Source: Streptomyces aurantiacus JA 4570 (GTDB lineage Bacteria > Actinomycetota > Actinomycetes > Streptomycetales > Streptomycetaceae). From it: a stretch of DNA of 38,532 nucleotides. The notes beneath the pieces were generated by a model that was given only the letters and a program-made list of their open reading frames with translations, had not been told where the DNA came from and searched no databases. The stretch covers positions 1 through 38,532 of the forward strand of contig NZ_AOPZ01000293.1 in NCBI RefSeq assembly GCF_000414115.1. The letters are read 5' to 3'. Both the position numbers and the translations under genes were made by a program. This document shows positions 24,186 through 32,319 of the stretch, one piece after another; within the stretch, counting starts at the first letter, position 1; every line of letters starts with the position of its first letter.

Positions 24186-25097
24186 GTGCCCAAGGTGTCC
24201 TCGGTGATCGTCCCGTACGCGTCGTACTTGCGTGTGTATGAGCCCCTCGCGGCCTTCCCGGAGCCCGAGCGCAGCCACTGGGCGCGCTATGCCCGGCGCC
24301 CCGGCCGCCCCTCGTACCAGGACGAACTCCGCCGCTCCCTGGCCGACTTGGTGCCCACGCCGCCCGTTCCGGTGCCGGTGCACGAGAGCAGCGACGCGTT
24401 CGTCCTGGAGACGGACGGCGTGGTGTGCGTCTGCCCCTGGCGCACCCGGCTGCGCGGCTGGCAGGCCCTGGGCGAGCTCGCCGGGCAGCTCCCGACGCCG
24501 GTCCTGGACGCGGTGCTGCCGCCGGTGGTGCGCCGCCAGGCCGCCGCGGACTACGAGCAGTGGCTGGCCCGCAACCCCGACGCCCGCCCGTGGATCCGCA
24601 CCGCGACCTGGCACGTGCCGCTGAACTGGTTCGTGCTGGTGTCCGACGAGGAGCGGTGCTTCGAGCGGGCCTACCAGAGCGACGGGGGCGACGAGGCCGA
24701 TGGGGCCGAGGGCGTCGCCGGCGCGGGCGCGGAGGAGCCGTCCGGGGCCGGGGCGCCGGTGCTGCGGTACCGCACGCCGATGGTGCAGGCGCGGCGCCGG
24801 GTGGCGCGCGGCCTGAAGGCCCTGCGGGACGCGATGGACGAGGGGCCGCTCATCGACGGCCTGGTGGACGTCGGCCGGTGGCTGGAGGAGTTCCACCCGC
24901 GCTCGCTGGTGGAGCTGGACTACGGCGGCCTGGTGCACGCGCTGCCGGAGGAACTGCTCGACGAGGACCACTCGGCGGCGGACGTGGCCGCGGGGATCGC
25001 CGCGCTGCGGGCCGGCGACGGGGCGGGGGCCGGCGAGGCGTATGCGAGGCTCGTGGAGCGTTGGCGCGCGGTCAGGGAGCGCCAGTTCTCGAACTGA
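24186..25097 (+). CDS. Conserved hypothetical protein
   Basis: 303 residues from GTG 24186, directly after a strong GGGGAGGGGAGGAG ribosome binding region. The protein begins VPKVSSVIVPYASYLRVYEP and has no signal peptide or membrane segment. Tryptophan-rich blocks occur (WRTRLRGWQALGELAGQLP, WIRTATWHVPLNWFVLVSDE). An Ala/Gly/Glu-rich insertion near residues 165-190 separates them from a helical C-terminal part (RRRVARGLKALRDAMDEGP, LVELDYGGLVHALPEELLD). I recognise no catalytic motif. It is divergent from vdh and upstream of bldC. Confidence 0.85.
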   Translation: MPKVSSVIVPYASYLRVYEPLAAFPEPERSHWARYARRPGRPSYQDELRRSLADLVPTPPVPVPVHESSDAFVLETDGVVCVCPWRTRLRGWQALGELAGQLPTPVLDAVLPPVVRRQAAADYEQWLARNPDARPWIRTATWHVPLNWFVLVSDEERCFERAYQSDGGDEADGAEGVAGAGAEEPSGAGAPVLRYRTPMVQARRRVARGLKALRDAMDEGPLIDGLVDVGRWLEEFHPRSLVELDYGGLVHALPEELLDEDHSAADVAAGIAALRAGDGAGAGEAYARLVERWRAVRERQFSN

Positions 25098-25239
25098 CGG
25101 CGCAACGCTCCGGTGCGCCCTTGCGTCGATGTCCCGTTGCCGGGACGTAGGTCCCGATCCGGGCCTTTGCCTCAAGCGTGATGGACCGCACTTAACTGAC
25201 CCTTGCGCCGATCGGCCTTCCTCGTGCCAAAATAGGACA

Positions 25240-25262
25240 AGGAGTCCGGACAGGGCTCCTTC
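25240..25262 (+). terminator. Hairpin in the gap before bldC
   Basis: AAGGAGTCC and GGGCTCCTT (one G-T pair) form a nine-base stem with a five-base loop, 140 bases past the upstream stop. It could terminate that gene or be a leader structure. Confidence 0.4.
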
Positions 25263-25329
25263 CATCCAACTATGGGCGGAATGCTCGGCATTGCACGCTA
25301 TGGGGGGTCTGTTGACTCCTGATCGCTCT

Positions 25330-25344
25330 GTGACTGATCGTCAC
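25330..25344. promoter_or_regulatory. 15-bp dyad GTGAC-TGATC-GTCAC upstream of bldC
   Basis: The outer bases fit the spacing of the BldD consensus nTnACnCWGnGTnAn, but the central CWG is GAT. bldC is a reported BldD target in Streptomyces. A likely -10, TATAAC, is at 25482-25487. The gap 25098-25585 has no confident gene; a 50-codon frame from 25300 to 25452 is discussed under findings. Confidence 0.35.
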
Positions 25345-25585
25345 TGTGGCGTGACTGTCCGCTATGGCATGGTCCATCGGCTTCCGTCGCTGATGGACAC
25401 CTGGGAGGGCAATTCCATCGGTTTGGCCGACGCGGCTGGACGGATGGTGTAGTTGTAGTGCCGAGGACAAGCCGTTCGTCCTATAACCGACTCGACTCGC
25501 GTCCGCCATTTCGGGCAACGCGGGTCAAGGTGCAGAATTTAGAGGAATGAACCGAGAAGGTTCGGTTCTCCCGAGGAGGCCGCTC

Positions 25586-25792
25586 ATGACCGCTCGCACC
25601 CCTGATGCCGAGCCGCTGCTGACCCCGGCTGAGGTCGCCACGATGTTCCGCGTCGACCCCAAGACGGTCACGCGCTGGGCCAAGGCTGGCAAGCTCACGT
25701 CGATTCGCACGCTCGGCGGACACCGCCGTTACCGCGAGGCTGAGGTCCGCGCTCTGCTGGCGGGCATCCCGCAGCAGCGCAGCGAGGCCTGA
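25586..25792 (+). CDS. bldC: Developmental regulator BldC (MerR-like DNA-binding protein)
   Basis: 68 residues, MTARTPDAEPLLTPAEVATM onward, essentially the whole protein being a MerR-type winged helix: LTPAEVATMFRVDPKTVTRW, AKAGKLTSIRTLGGHRRY, REAEVRALL. BldC lacks a dimerisation or effector domain and binds direct repeats head-to-tail, delaying sporulation in Streptomyces. ATG 25586 follows GAGGAGG; an in-frame ATG 13 codons upstream would add residues not found in BldC. The gene stands alone. The next terminator is 165 bases downstream. Confidence 0.97.
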   Translation: MTARTPDAEPLLTPAEVATMFRVDPKTVTRWAKAGKLTSIRTLGGHRRYREAEVRALLAGIPQQRSEA

Positions 25793-25956
25793 GCACGGCG
25801 TTTGTGCACTAAGCAGCAGTAAGCAGTACACATCGGACGATGAGCACCACCGCTGCCGGGTCCCCCAACCTGGCCGTAACGTCCGACATATAGCTACACA
25901 CGACACGGGACCCGCCCCAACGGGCCCCACGCCTGTGCCACTTGGGTGCGTCGTTG

Positions 25957-25994
25957 ATCGCGCTGGACTCCGCCGGGTCCAGCGCGATTTTTTT
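25957..25994 (+). terminator. Intrinsic terminator with T-run downstream of bldC
   Basis: ATCGCGCTGGAC (25957-25968) pairs with GTCCAGCGCGAT (25977-25988), loop of eight, and seven Ts end the element at 25988-25994. It is the most classical intrinsic terminator in the window. It lies 165 bases past bldC, leaving room for a separate short RNA. Confidence 0.9.
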
Positions 25995-26162
25995 GTGCCC
26001 GCGCCCGGAGGGGGTCGTCGCGTCCGTGCTCCGGACCGGCCCGGCGCACGCCGGTGCGCGCTGTTGGGGGCCTCTGTGGGCCGTCCTGTTGATCCCTGGG
26101 GGAGCCTGTCCGGCGGGCCCTGAGGGGCCGGGAGGCGCGTCGTCAAGGCGGCGCGTCAGGTG

Positions 26163-26174
26163 GTGCAATTGCAC
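26163..26174. promoter_or_regulatory. 12-bp palindrome GTGCAATTGCAC in an AT-richer gap
   Basis: A perfect palindrome next to a stretch of unusually low GC (about 26160-26240). Possible promoter parts follow on the plus strand: TTGACC and TAAGTT 16 bases apart. No gene is visible in 25995-26373. Confidence 0.3.
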
Positions 26175-26233
26175 ATATTAGATTGACCTGTTGTAGGGCA
26201 GGTGTAAGTTCCGGGGTTTCCAAAACTCATTCG

Positions 26234-26247
26234 GTGACTACCGTCAC
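26234..26247. promoter_or_regulatory. Dyad GTGAC-TACC-GTCAC (Crp-like site)
   Basis: Five-base perfect arms; matches GTG-N6-GNCAC like the site at 11974-11987. It lies downstream of the small CPIC gene on the minus strand and beyond the bldC terminator. Confidence 0.3.
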
Positions 26248-26373
26248 ACGAACCGTGGCTTGTTGCCCTCGATGCCCGTGCGCTAGAGGAGGCGAAGCGC
26301 GCCGGTATCGGGAGAACACTCCCGCTCACCTTTCAGCTTCCCACTCGGCGGGCGTGCGGCGCCTCGGCTTTGG

Positions 26374-26601
26374 TCATGCCTTGGGAGGGCTTTCGTCCTC
26401 GCATTGCTCTGGGGCGGCTTCTGGGGCCTCGGTGGCCTCTGTGGGCTCACGGGCCTCGCCGGAGGGCTCCATGGCGAGGCGCAGGAGCCGGTGGCAGATG
26501 GGGCAGTGCCGGGTCAGATGGCGGTAGCTGGTGGCCGCCGCGAGGTGGGCGCGCAGCAGGGCCCGTGTCTCGTGCCGGGCGGATGCGGGGTATGCGGGCA
26601 T
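26374..26601 (-). CDS. Small CPIC-motif protein (DUF6274-like)
   Basis: 75 residues from ATG 26601 behind a strong GAGGAGGTGG ribosome binding site. The core RHETRALLRAHLAAATSYRH is followed by LTRHCPICHRLLRLA, with C33 and C36 and histidines 28, 32 and 37 around them, a likely small zinc site. The tail is Glu/Pro/Ala-rich and disordered. I recall the same core in small Streptomyces proteins of unknown function named DUF6274. Confidence 0.8.
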   Translation of the reverse strand: MPAYPASARHETRALLRAHLAAATSYRHLTRHCPICHRLLRLAMEPSGEAREPTEATEAPEAAPEQCEDESPPKA

Positions 26602-26738
26602 GCGCCACCTCCTCGGGAGCGGGCGGCTCGCTCCCTTATCCGGGGTACCGGCGGAATGTGACTCCGTCAACCCCGGTGCGTGGCAGGGGCATGCGGGCGC
26701 CGGCGGCGACGGGGTGTGGTCGCGTGCCCAACGCGAAA

Positions 26739-26769
26739 GCGGGCCGCATCCTTGTCGGATGCGGCCCGC
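26739..26769 (-). terminator. Hairpin downstream of tRNA-Asp
   Basis: GCGGGCCGCATCC and GGATGCGGCCCGC form a perfect 13-bp stem around TTGTC, just past the 3' end of the tRNA on the minus strand. Confidence 0.8.
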
Positions 26770-26770
26770 T

Positions 26771-26804
26771 GACTTCACTGCGGTCCTGACTTCACTGCGG
26801 TCCT
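26771..26804 (-). repeat. 17-bp tandem duplication at the 3' end of tRNA-Asp
   Basis: GACTTCACTGCGGTCCT is repeated exactly, 26771-26787 and 26788-26804. The inner copy includes the last bases of the tRNA (acceptor GGTCC); the outer copy is a spare 3' end. The tRNA stays intact. It is the second exact 17-bp tandem duplication in the window. Confidence 0.9.
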
Positions 26805-26872
26805 GACGGGATTTGAACCCGCGGCCTCCACCTTGACAGGGTGGCGAGCACTCCAAACTGCTCCACAGGACC
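26798..26872 (-). tRNA. tRNA-Asp (anticodon GTC)
   Basis: 75 bases; acceptor GGTCCTG/CAGGACC, anticodon loop CTGTCAA (GUC), T loop TTCAAAT, discriminator G. Identical over its full length to the tRNA-Asp at 33709-33783. CCA is not encoded. Confidence 0.96.
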
Positions 26873-26914
26873 AGGTTTCGCAGCTCTGATTGTTGCCCTG
26901 GGCTGCGAGAAGAG

Positions 26915-26944
26915 ACTCTACAGCAGCTCGACCCCCGGGTCGAA
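26915..26944 (-). promoter_or_regulatory. tRNA-Asp promoter
   Basis: On the minus strand TTCGAC (26939-26944), an 18-base spacer and TAGAGT (26915-26920), about 43 bases upstream of the tRNA 5' end. Confidence 0.5.
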
Positions 26945-26980
26945 CTCGCTCTGTGTGAGCGGTCCGTCACGGGCGTACGG

Positions 26981-29900
26981 CTAGGGGGCGGCGGCGTCGA
27001 TGGCCTTCACGATGCGTTTGTCGGAGACGGGGTACGCCGTTCCGAGCGCGTGCGCGAAGTAGCTGACGCGGAGCTCCTCGATCATCCAGCGGATGTCCAG
27101 GACCTCGCGCGGTACGGGCCGCCCCTGCGGCAGCTGTTCGAGCAGCCACGCGTACTCGTCGCGCATCTCGCGGACCTTCTCCATGCGCGTGGTGTCCCGC
27201 TGGACGTTCGTCGGCATCTGCTGGAGCCGGCGGTCGGCGGCGACCATGTAGCGCATCAGGTCGGGCAGCCGGCGTATCCCCGTGTCCGTGACGAAGCCGG
27301 GCTTGATCAGGGCGTCGAGCTGCCCGCGGACGTCCGTGAGGTTCGGCAGCAGCGCCGGGCTCTTCGTGGACTTCAGGCGGCGCTCGCAGGCTTGCCAGGC
27401 GGCGAGGACCTGCTGGACCTGGGCGACCGCGTGCACGGTCGTGTCGACGATCTCCGCGCGCACCTTCTCGTACAGCTTGCGGTACGACTCCTCGTCCCAC
27501 GCGGGCCCGCCGAAGTCCCCGATGAGCTTGTCCGCCGCGGCCGTGGCGCAGTCGTCGAAGAGGGCTTGCATGGAGCCGTGCGGGTTCGCGGACAGGGCGA
27601 GCTTCTGCTGGTTGGTGAGCTTGTCCTGGGCGAACTTCGCCGGGTTCACCGGGATGTTGCGCAGGATCAGGCGGCGGGTGCCGCGCCACATCGCCCGCGT
27701 CTGCTCCGCCTCGGTGTCGAAGAGGCGTACGGAGACGGTGTCGCCGTCGTCGACCAGGGCCGGGTACGCCTTCACGGGCTGGCCCGCGCGCCTGGTCTCG
27801 AAGACGCGCGAGAGGGCGCCGATCGTCCAGTCCGTGAGGCCGGACCGTTCCACGGACTCGCCGCCGGAGCGCTCCGCCGTCGCCGCGGCCGCCTGCGACA
27901 GGGCCTTGCGGGCCTTCGGCTTGAGCTGGAGCTTCAGCGCCTCCAGGTCCTTGTCCTCGGCCAGCTTGCGGCGCCGCTCGTCGGTGACCCGGAAGGTGAT
28001 CTTCAGGTGGTCGGGTACGCGCGTCAGGTCGAAGTCGTCGCCGTGCACCGGCACGCCGACCATCTTCTGCAGCTCGCGCCCCAGGGTGACGTGCAGCGGT
28101 TCCTGGAGGGGCGTGGCCCGCTTCAGGAACTCCTTGGCGTAGTTGGGCGCCGGGACGTAGTGGCGGCGGATCGGCTTCGGCAGGGAGCGGATCAGCTCGG
28201 TCACGACCTCCTCGCGCAGGCCCGGGATCTGCCAGTCGAAGCCGTCGGACGACACCTGGTTGAGCACCTGGAGCGGGATGTGGACGGTCACGCCGTCCGC
28301 GTCCGCGCCCGGCTCGAACTGGTACGTCACCCTGAACTTCAGCGGCCCCTGACGCCACGTGTCCGGATAGTCGTCCTTCGACACGTCGCCCGCGCGCTCG
28401 TTGATGAGCATCGACCGCTCGAAGTCGAGCAGCTCCGGCTCCTCATGGCGCTTCTTCTTCCACCAGGAGTCGAAGTGCGCGCCGGACACGACGTCCTCGG
28501 GCACCCGCTGGTCGTAGAAGTCGAACAGTGTCTCGTCGTCCACGAGGATGTCGCGCCGCCGGGCGCGGTGCTCCAGCTCCTCGACCTCGGTGAGCAGCTT
28601 GCGGTTGTCGGCGAAGAACTTGTGGTGGGTGCGCCAGTCGCCCTCGACGAGTGCGTTGCGAATGAAAAGGTCGCGGCTCGTCTCGGGGTCGATGCGGCCG
28701 TAGTTCACCTTGCGGTCGCTGATGATCGGGACGCCGTACAGCGTCACCTTCTCGTACGCCATGACGGCCGCCTGGTCCTTCTCCCAGTGCGGCTCGCTGT
28801 ACGTGCGCTTGAGCAGGTGCTGGGCCAGCGGCTCGACCCACTCCGGTTCGATCTTCGCGTTGACGCGGGCCCACAGCCGGGACGTCTCGACCAGCTCGGC
28901 CGACATGATGAAGCGCGGCGGCTTCTTGAAGAGGGCGGAGCCCGGGAAGACGGCGAACTTGGCGCTGCGGGCGCCCAGATACTCGTTCTTCGCGCCGTCC
29001 TTCACGTCCTTCATGCCCACGTGCGAGAGCAGTCCGGCGAGGAGTGAGACGTGCACGTGCTGCTCGGCGGCGTCGTCCTCGTTGAGGTGGATGTCCATCT
29101 GCTTGGCGACCGTACGCAGCTGCGTGTAGATGTCCTGCCACTCGCGGATGCGCAGGAAGTTCAGATACTCCCGTTTGCACATGCGGCGGAAGGCGGAGGA
29201 GCCGAGTTCCTTCTGCTGCTCGCGCACGTACCGCCACAGGTTCAGATACGCGAGGAAGTCGGACGTCTCGTCCTTGAAGCGGGCGTGCTGCTGGTCGGCC
29301 TGCGTCTGCTTGTCGGCGGGGCGCTCGCGCGGGTCCTGGATGGACAGCGCGGCGGCGATCACCATGACCTCGCGTACGCAGCCGTTCTTGTCGGCCTCCA
29401 GGACCATGCGGGCCAGGCGCGGGTCGACGGGGAGCTGGGCGAGCTTGCGGCCCTGCTGGGTGAGGCGCTTCTTCGGGTCCTTCTGCGTGGGGTCGAGCGC
29501 GCCCAGTTCCTGGAGGAGTTGGACGCCGTCCCGGATGTTCCGGTGGTCCGGCGGGTCGATGAACGGGAACTTCTCGATGTCCCCGAGGCCGGCCGCGGTC
29601 ATCTGGAGGATGACGGACGCGAGGTTCGTACGCAGGATCTCGGCGTCCGTGAACTCCGGGCGGGCGAGGAAGTCGTCCTCGGAGTACAGCCGGATGCAGA
29701 TGCCGTCCGACGTACGGCCGCAGCGGCCCTTGCGCTGGTTGGCGCTGGCCTGCGAGATCGCCTCGATGGGCAGGCGCTGCACCTTGGTGCGGTGGCTGTA
29801 GCGCGAGATGCGGGCCGTGCCCGGGTCGATGACGTACTTGATGCCCGGGACGGTCAGGGACGTCTCGGCGACGTTGGTCGCCAGGACGATTCTTCGGCCC

Positions 29901-30925
29901 GTGTGCTGCTGGAAGACGCGGTGCTGCTCGGCGTGCGAGAGGCGGGCGTAGAGGGGGAGGACTTCCGTGAACTTGTAGTTCTTCTTGTTCAGCGCGTCCG
30001 CCGTGTCCCGGATCTCGCGCTCGCCGGAGAGGAAGACCAGGATGTCGCCCTTGCCCTCCGCCTGGAGCTCCTCGACGGCGTCCGTGATCGCGGTGATCTG
30101 GTCGCGGTCCGGGTCGTCGCCCTCCTCTTCGAGGAGCGGGCGATAACGGACCTCCACGGGATACGTGCGTCCGCTGACCTCGACGATCGGGGCGTCCCCG
30201 AAGTGGCGCGAGAAACGCTCCGGGTCGATGGTCGCGGAGGTGATCACGACCTTCAGGTCCGGGCGCTTGGGGAGCAGCTGCGCGAGATAGCCCAGCAGGA
30301 AGTCGATGTTGAGGCTGCGCTCGTGGGCCTCGTCGATGATGATCGTGTCGTACGCGCGCAGCTCGCGGTCCGTCTGGATCTCGGCCAGCAGGATGCCGTC
30401 CGTCATCAGCTTCACGTAGGTGCTGTTCGGGTTCACCTGGTTGGTGAAGCGGACCTTCCAGCCGACCGCCTCGCCCAGCGGCGTGTTCATCTCCTCGGCC
30501 ACGCGCTCGGCGACCGTGCGGGCCGCGATCCGGCGGGGCTGGGTGTGGCCGATCAGGCCGCGCACGCCTCGGCCCAGTTCGAGACAGATCTTCGGGATCT
30601 GGGTCGTTTTCCCGGATCCCGTTTCCCCCGCGACGATCACGACCTGGTGGTCGCGGATCGCCTCCAGGATGTCGTCCTTCTTCTGGCTGACCGGGAGCTG
30701 CTCGGGATACGTGATCGCGGGCACGCCCGAAGCGCGGCCCGCCATCCTGGCCGCCGCCTTCTCCACGTCCTCCGCGATCTCCGCGAGGACGGCGGCGCGG
30801 GCCTCGGGCTTGCGGATCCGGCGCGCGCCTTCGAGCCGCCTGCCGATGCGGTGCTCATCGCGCAGCGAGAGCTCCGTCAGGCGGGGGGCGAGGGCGTCGA
30901 GGGTGAGGGCGGGCTGCGTAGACAT
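26981..30925 (-). CDS. hrpA: ATP-dependent RNA helicase HrpA (DEAH box)
   Basis: 1314 residues, the normal HrpA length. Motif I GETGSGKTTQ (100-109), motif Ia GHTQPRRIAAR, motif II DEAH (198-201) in IIIDEAHERSLNIDF, motif III SATID, and motif VI QRKGRCGRTSDG. These are followed by the helicase-associated and OB-like domains and a long DUF3418-type C-terminus. HrpA unwinds RNA; in E. coli it rescues stalled or collided ribosomes, an activity not tested here. The gene is monocistronic, and its ATG at 30925 has only a weak ribosome binding site. The tRNA-Asp gene lies 108 bases downstream on the same strand with its own promoter. Confidence 0.96.
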   Translation of the reverse strand: MSTQPALTLDALAPRLTELSLRDEHRIGRRLEGARRIRKPEARAAVLAEIAEDVEKAAARMAGRASGVPAITYPEQLPVSQKKDDILEAIRDHQVVIVAGETGSGKTTQIPKICLELGRGVRGLIGHTQPRRIAARTVAERVAEEMNTPLGEAVGWKVRFTNQVNPNSTYVKLMTDGILLAEIQTDRELRAYDTIIIDEAHERSLNIDFLLGYLAQLLPKRPDLKVVITSATIDPERFSRHFGDAPIVEVSGRTYPVEVRYRPLLEEEGDDPDRDQITAITDAVEELQAEGKGDILVFLSGEREIRDTADALNKKNYKFTEVLPLYARLSHAEQHRVFQQHTGRRIVLATNVAETSLTVPGIKYVIDPGTARISRYSHRTKVQRLPIEAISQASANQRKGRCGRTSDGICIRLYSEDDFLARPEFTDAEILRTNLASVILQMTAAGLGDIEKFPFIDPPDHRNIRDGVQLLQELGALDPTQKDPKKRLTQQGRKLAQLPVDPRLARMVLEADKNGCVREVMVIAAALSIQDPRERPADKQTQADQQHARFKDETSDFLAYLNLWRYVREQQKELGSSAFRRMCKREYLNFLRIREWQDIYTQLRTVAKQMDIHLNEDDAAEQHVHVSLLAGLLSHVGMKDVKDGAKNEYLGARSAKFAVFPGSALFKKPPRFIMSAELVETSRLWARVNAKIEPEWVEPLAQHLLKRTYSEPHWEKDQAAVMAYEKVTLYGVPIISDRKVNYGRIDPETSRDLFIRNALVEGDWRTHHKFFADNRKLLTEVEELEHRARRRDILVDDETLFDFYDQRVPEDVVSGAHFDSWWKKKRHEEPELLDFERSMLINERAGDVSKDDYPDTWRQGPLKFRVTYQFEPGADADGVTVHIPLQVLNQVSSDGFDWQIPGLREEVVTELIRSLPKPIRRHYVPAPNYAKEFLKRATPLQEPLHVTLGRELQKMVGVPVHGDDFDLTRVPDHLKITFRVTDERRRKLAEDKDLEALKLQLKPKARKALSQAAAATAERSGGESVERSGLTDWTIGALSRVFETRRAGQPVKAYPALVDDGDTVSVRLFDTEAEQTRAMWRGTRRLILRNIPVNPAKFAQDKLTNQQKLALSANPHGSMQALFDDCATAAADKLIGDFGGPAWDEESYRKLYEKVRAEIVDTTVHAVAQVQQVLAAWQACERRLKSTKSPALLPNLTDVRGQLDALIKPGFVTDTGIRRLPDLMRYMVAADRRLQQMPTNVQRDTTRMEKVREMRDEYAWLLEQLPQGRPVPREVLDIRWMIEELRVSYFAHALGTAYPVSDKRIVKAIDAAAP

Positions 30926-30995
30926 ACGCGGTCCAGGATCTCACCCGGCGCTCGGGAACGGCCAACCGATTTCCCGTGGGGCGTGGGGAAGCACG

Positions 30996-31008
30996 TACGA
31001 TTCCGGGC
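30996..31008 (+). promoter_or_regulatory. Leaderless promoter -10 before the small secreted protein
   Basis: TACGAT at 30996-31001, then seven bases, then ATG 31009. It lies in the divergent gap to hrpA. Confidence 0.45.
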
Positions 31009-31446
31009 ATGTGGTCCCGTGCGCGGCTTGCGTGGTGCTCCCTGGTGGGGGTGCTGGTCGTCGTGCTCGGGGTCGGTGTGCTGTGTGGCTCCGCCGGGGC
31101 GCGGGGGGTCGGGTCGGCCGGGGTTCAGTTCGCCGGGTCCGCCCAGGCGCAGGTCGCCGGGGCCGTGGCCCCAGGGGCATCCGAGGCCGGCGTCTTCGTC
31201 CAGGCCGACGACGGGCCGGGTGTGCCCGGCTGTGGCAAGGGCGATCGGGGCGATGACGTGCAGCGGCCCGCCGCGCCGCCGCGGGTTCCCACCTCGTACG
31301 AGTTGTTGCCCGCGCTGTATGACACCCGCGCCGCTTCCGGCTGCTCCTGGATCGCCGACCAGGCCGTCCTCACCCTCTCGCCCGGGCGCGCGCCGCCCGC
31401 CCTTGTGCCGCCCTCGCCGATAGATCTCTCCGTTCTGCGCGTGTAG
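31009..31446 (+). CDS. Small secreted protein with two cysteines
   Basis: 145 residues starting MWSRARLAWCSLVGVLVVVLG, a signal peptide with a long hydrophobic core and a likely cleavage after GSAGA or nearby. The mature part is Gly/Ala/Pro-rich, with two cysteines in VPGCGKGDRG and ASGCSWIADQ that could form one disulfide. No known domain is recognised. It lies directly upstream of a DsbA-like / CcdA pair, so it may be a substrate of that pathway (speculation), but a strong hairpin over its stop codon separates the transcripts. Confidence 0.7.
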   Translation: MWSRARLAWCSLVGVLVVVLGVGVLCGSAGARGVGSAGVQFAGSAQAQVAGAVAPGASEAGVFVQADDGPGVPGCGKGDRGDDVQRPAAPPRVPTSYELLPALYDTRAASGCSWIADQAVLTLSPGRAPPALVPPSPIDLSVLRV

Positions 31447-31473
31447 GGGCCCCTGTCCCAGGGGTCCCTACAC
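31441..31473 (+). terminator. Hairpin overlapping the stop codon of the secreted protein gene
   Basis: GTGTAGGGGCCCCTG (31441-31455) pairs with CAGGGGTCCCTACAC (31459-31473) with a single G-T pair and a three-base loop. The TAG stop is inside the left arm. Confidence 0.75.
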
Positions 31474-31503
31474 ATACGTACGCAACAGGAGAAGTGCATC
31501 AGC

Positions 31504-32319
31504 ATGTCCGCGAGCGAGAACAAGTCCGCGAGCAAGACGTCCGCGAGCAAGAAGTCCGCGAGCAAGAAGTCCGCGAGCAAGAAGAAGAACGTCGCCGTCG
31601 TCGCCGGTGTGGCCGTCGCCGCCACGCTGCTCGGCGTCGCCTCGTACACCGCCACCAAGCCCGAGGAGCCGTCCGTCGCCCGTGCCGAGAAGGGCTCCGG
31701 CGCCGGGGGCGGCGACTCCTCCTCCGCCGCCCCGCGAGCGGGCGTCTACCCCGAGCTGGAGGCGCTCGCCCGGCGCGACGCCAAGGACCCGCTCGCCCAG
31801 GGCAAGGCGGACGCCCCCGTCGTCATGATCGAGTACGCCGACTTCAAGTGCGGGTTCTGCGGGAAGTTCGCGCGCGACACCGAGCCGGAGCTGGTGAAGA
31901 AGTACGTCGAGGACGGGACGCTCCGCATCGAGTGGCGGAACTTCCCCATCTTCGGCGAGGACTCCGAGCGGGCCGCTCGTGGTGCCTGGGCCGCCGGGAA
32001 GCAGGGTCGGTTCTGGCAGTTCCACGAGGCCGCGTACGCGGACGGCGCCAAGGAGAAGGGGTTCGGCGACGGGCGCCTGAAGGAGCTCGCGCGCGAGGCC
32101 GGGGTCGGGGACGTCGGGCGGTTCATGGACGACGCGGGCAGTGACGCCGCGAAGGCCGCCGTGAAGAGGGACCAGGACGAGGGGTACAAGCTCGGTGCCA
32201 CGTCCACGCCGTCGTTCGTGATCAACGGGCAGCCCATTGCGGGGGCGCAGCCTGATGCCGTGTTCGAGCAGGCCATCGAGGCGGCGAAGGGTGCTGCGGG
32301 GAAGGGTGCCAAGAAGTGA
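31504..32319 (+). CDS. DsbA-like membrane-anchored thiol-disulfide oxidoreductase
   Basis: 271 residues. A Lys/Ser/Ala cytoplasmic tail made of SASKK repeats is followed by one membrane segment (VAVVAGVAVAATLLGVASY, about 30-48). The outer part is a DsbA-type thioredoxin fold: VVMIEYADFKCGFCGKFARD with the redox pair C116/C119, IEWRNFPIFGEDSERAARGA and the cis-proline loop ATSTPSFVINGQPI. It should form or shuffle disulfides in exported proteins outside the membrane. AGGAG lies 13 bases before the ATG, a wide spacing. Its TGA overlaps the GTG of the CcdA-like gene, which would supply or remove electrons. Confidence 0.92.
   Translation: MSASENKSASKTSASKKSASKKSASKKKNVAVVAGVAVAATLLGVASYTATKPEEPSVARAEKGSGAGGGDSSSAAPRAGVYPELEALARRDAKDPLAQGKADAPVVMIEYADFKCGFCGKFARDTEPELVKKYVEDGTLRIEWRNFPIFGEDSERAARGAWAAGKQGRFWQFHEAAYADGAKEKGFGDGRLKELAREAGVGDVGRFMDDAGSDAAKAAVKRDQDEGYKLGATSTPSFVINGQPIAGAQPDAVFEQAIEAAKGAAGKGAKK
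31525..31584 (+). repeat. Four 15-bp tandem repeats encoding SASKK units
   Basis: TCCGCGAGCAAGAAG occurs three times in tandem (31540-31584) after a near-copy with ACG in place of AAG (31525-31539). The unit is five codons, so changes in copy number keep the frame and alter only the length of the cytoplasmic tail. Confidence 0.9.
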
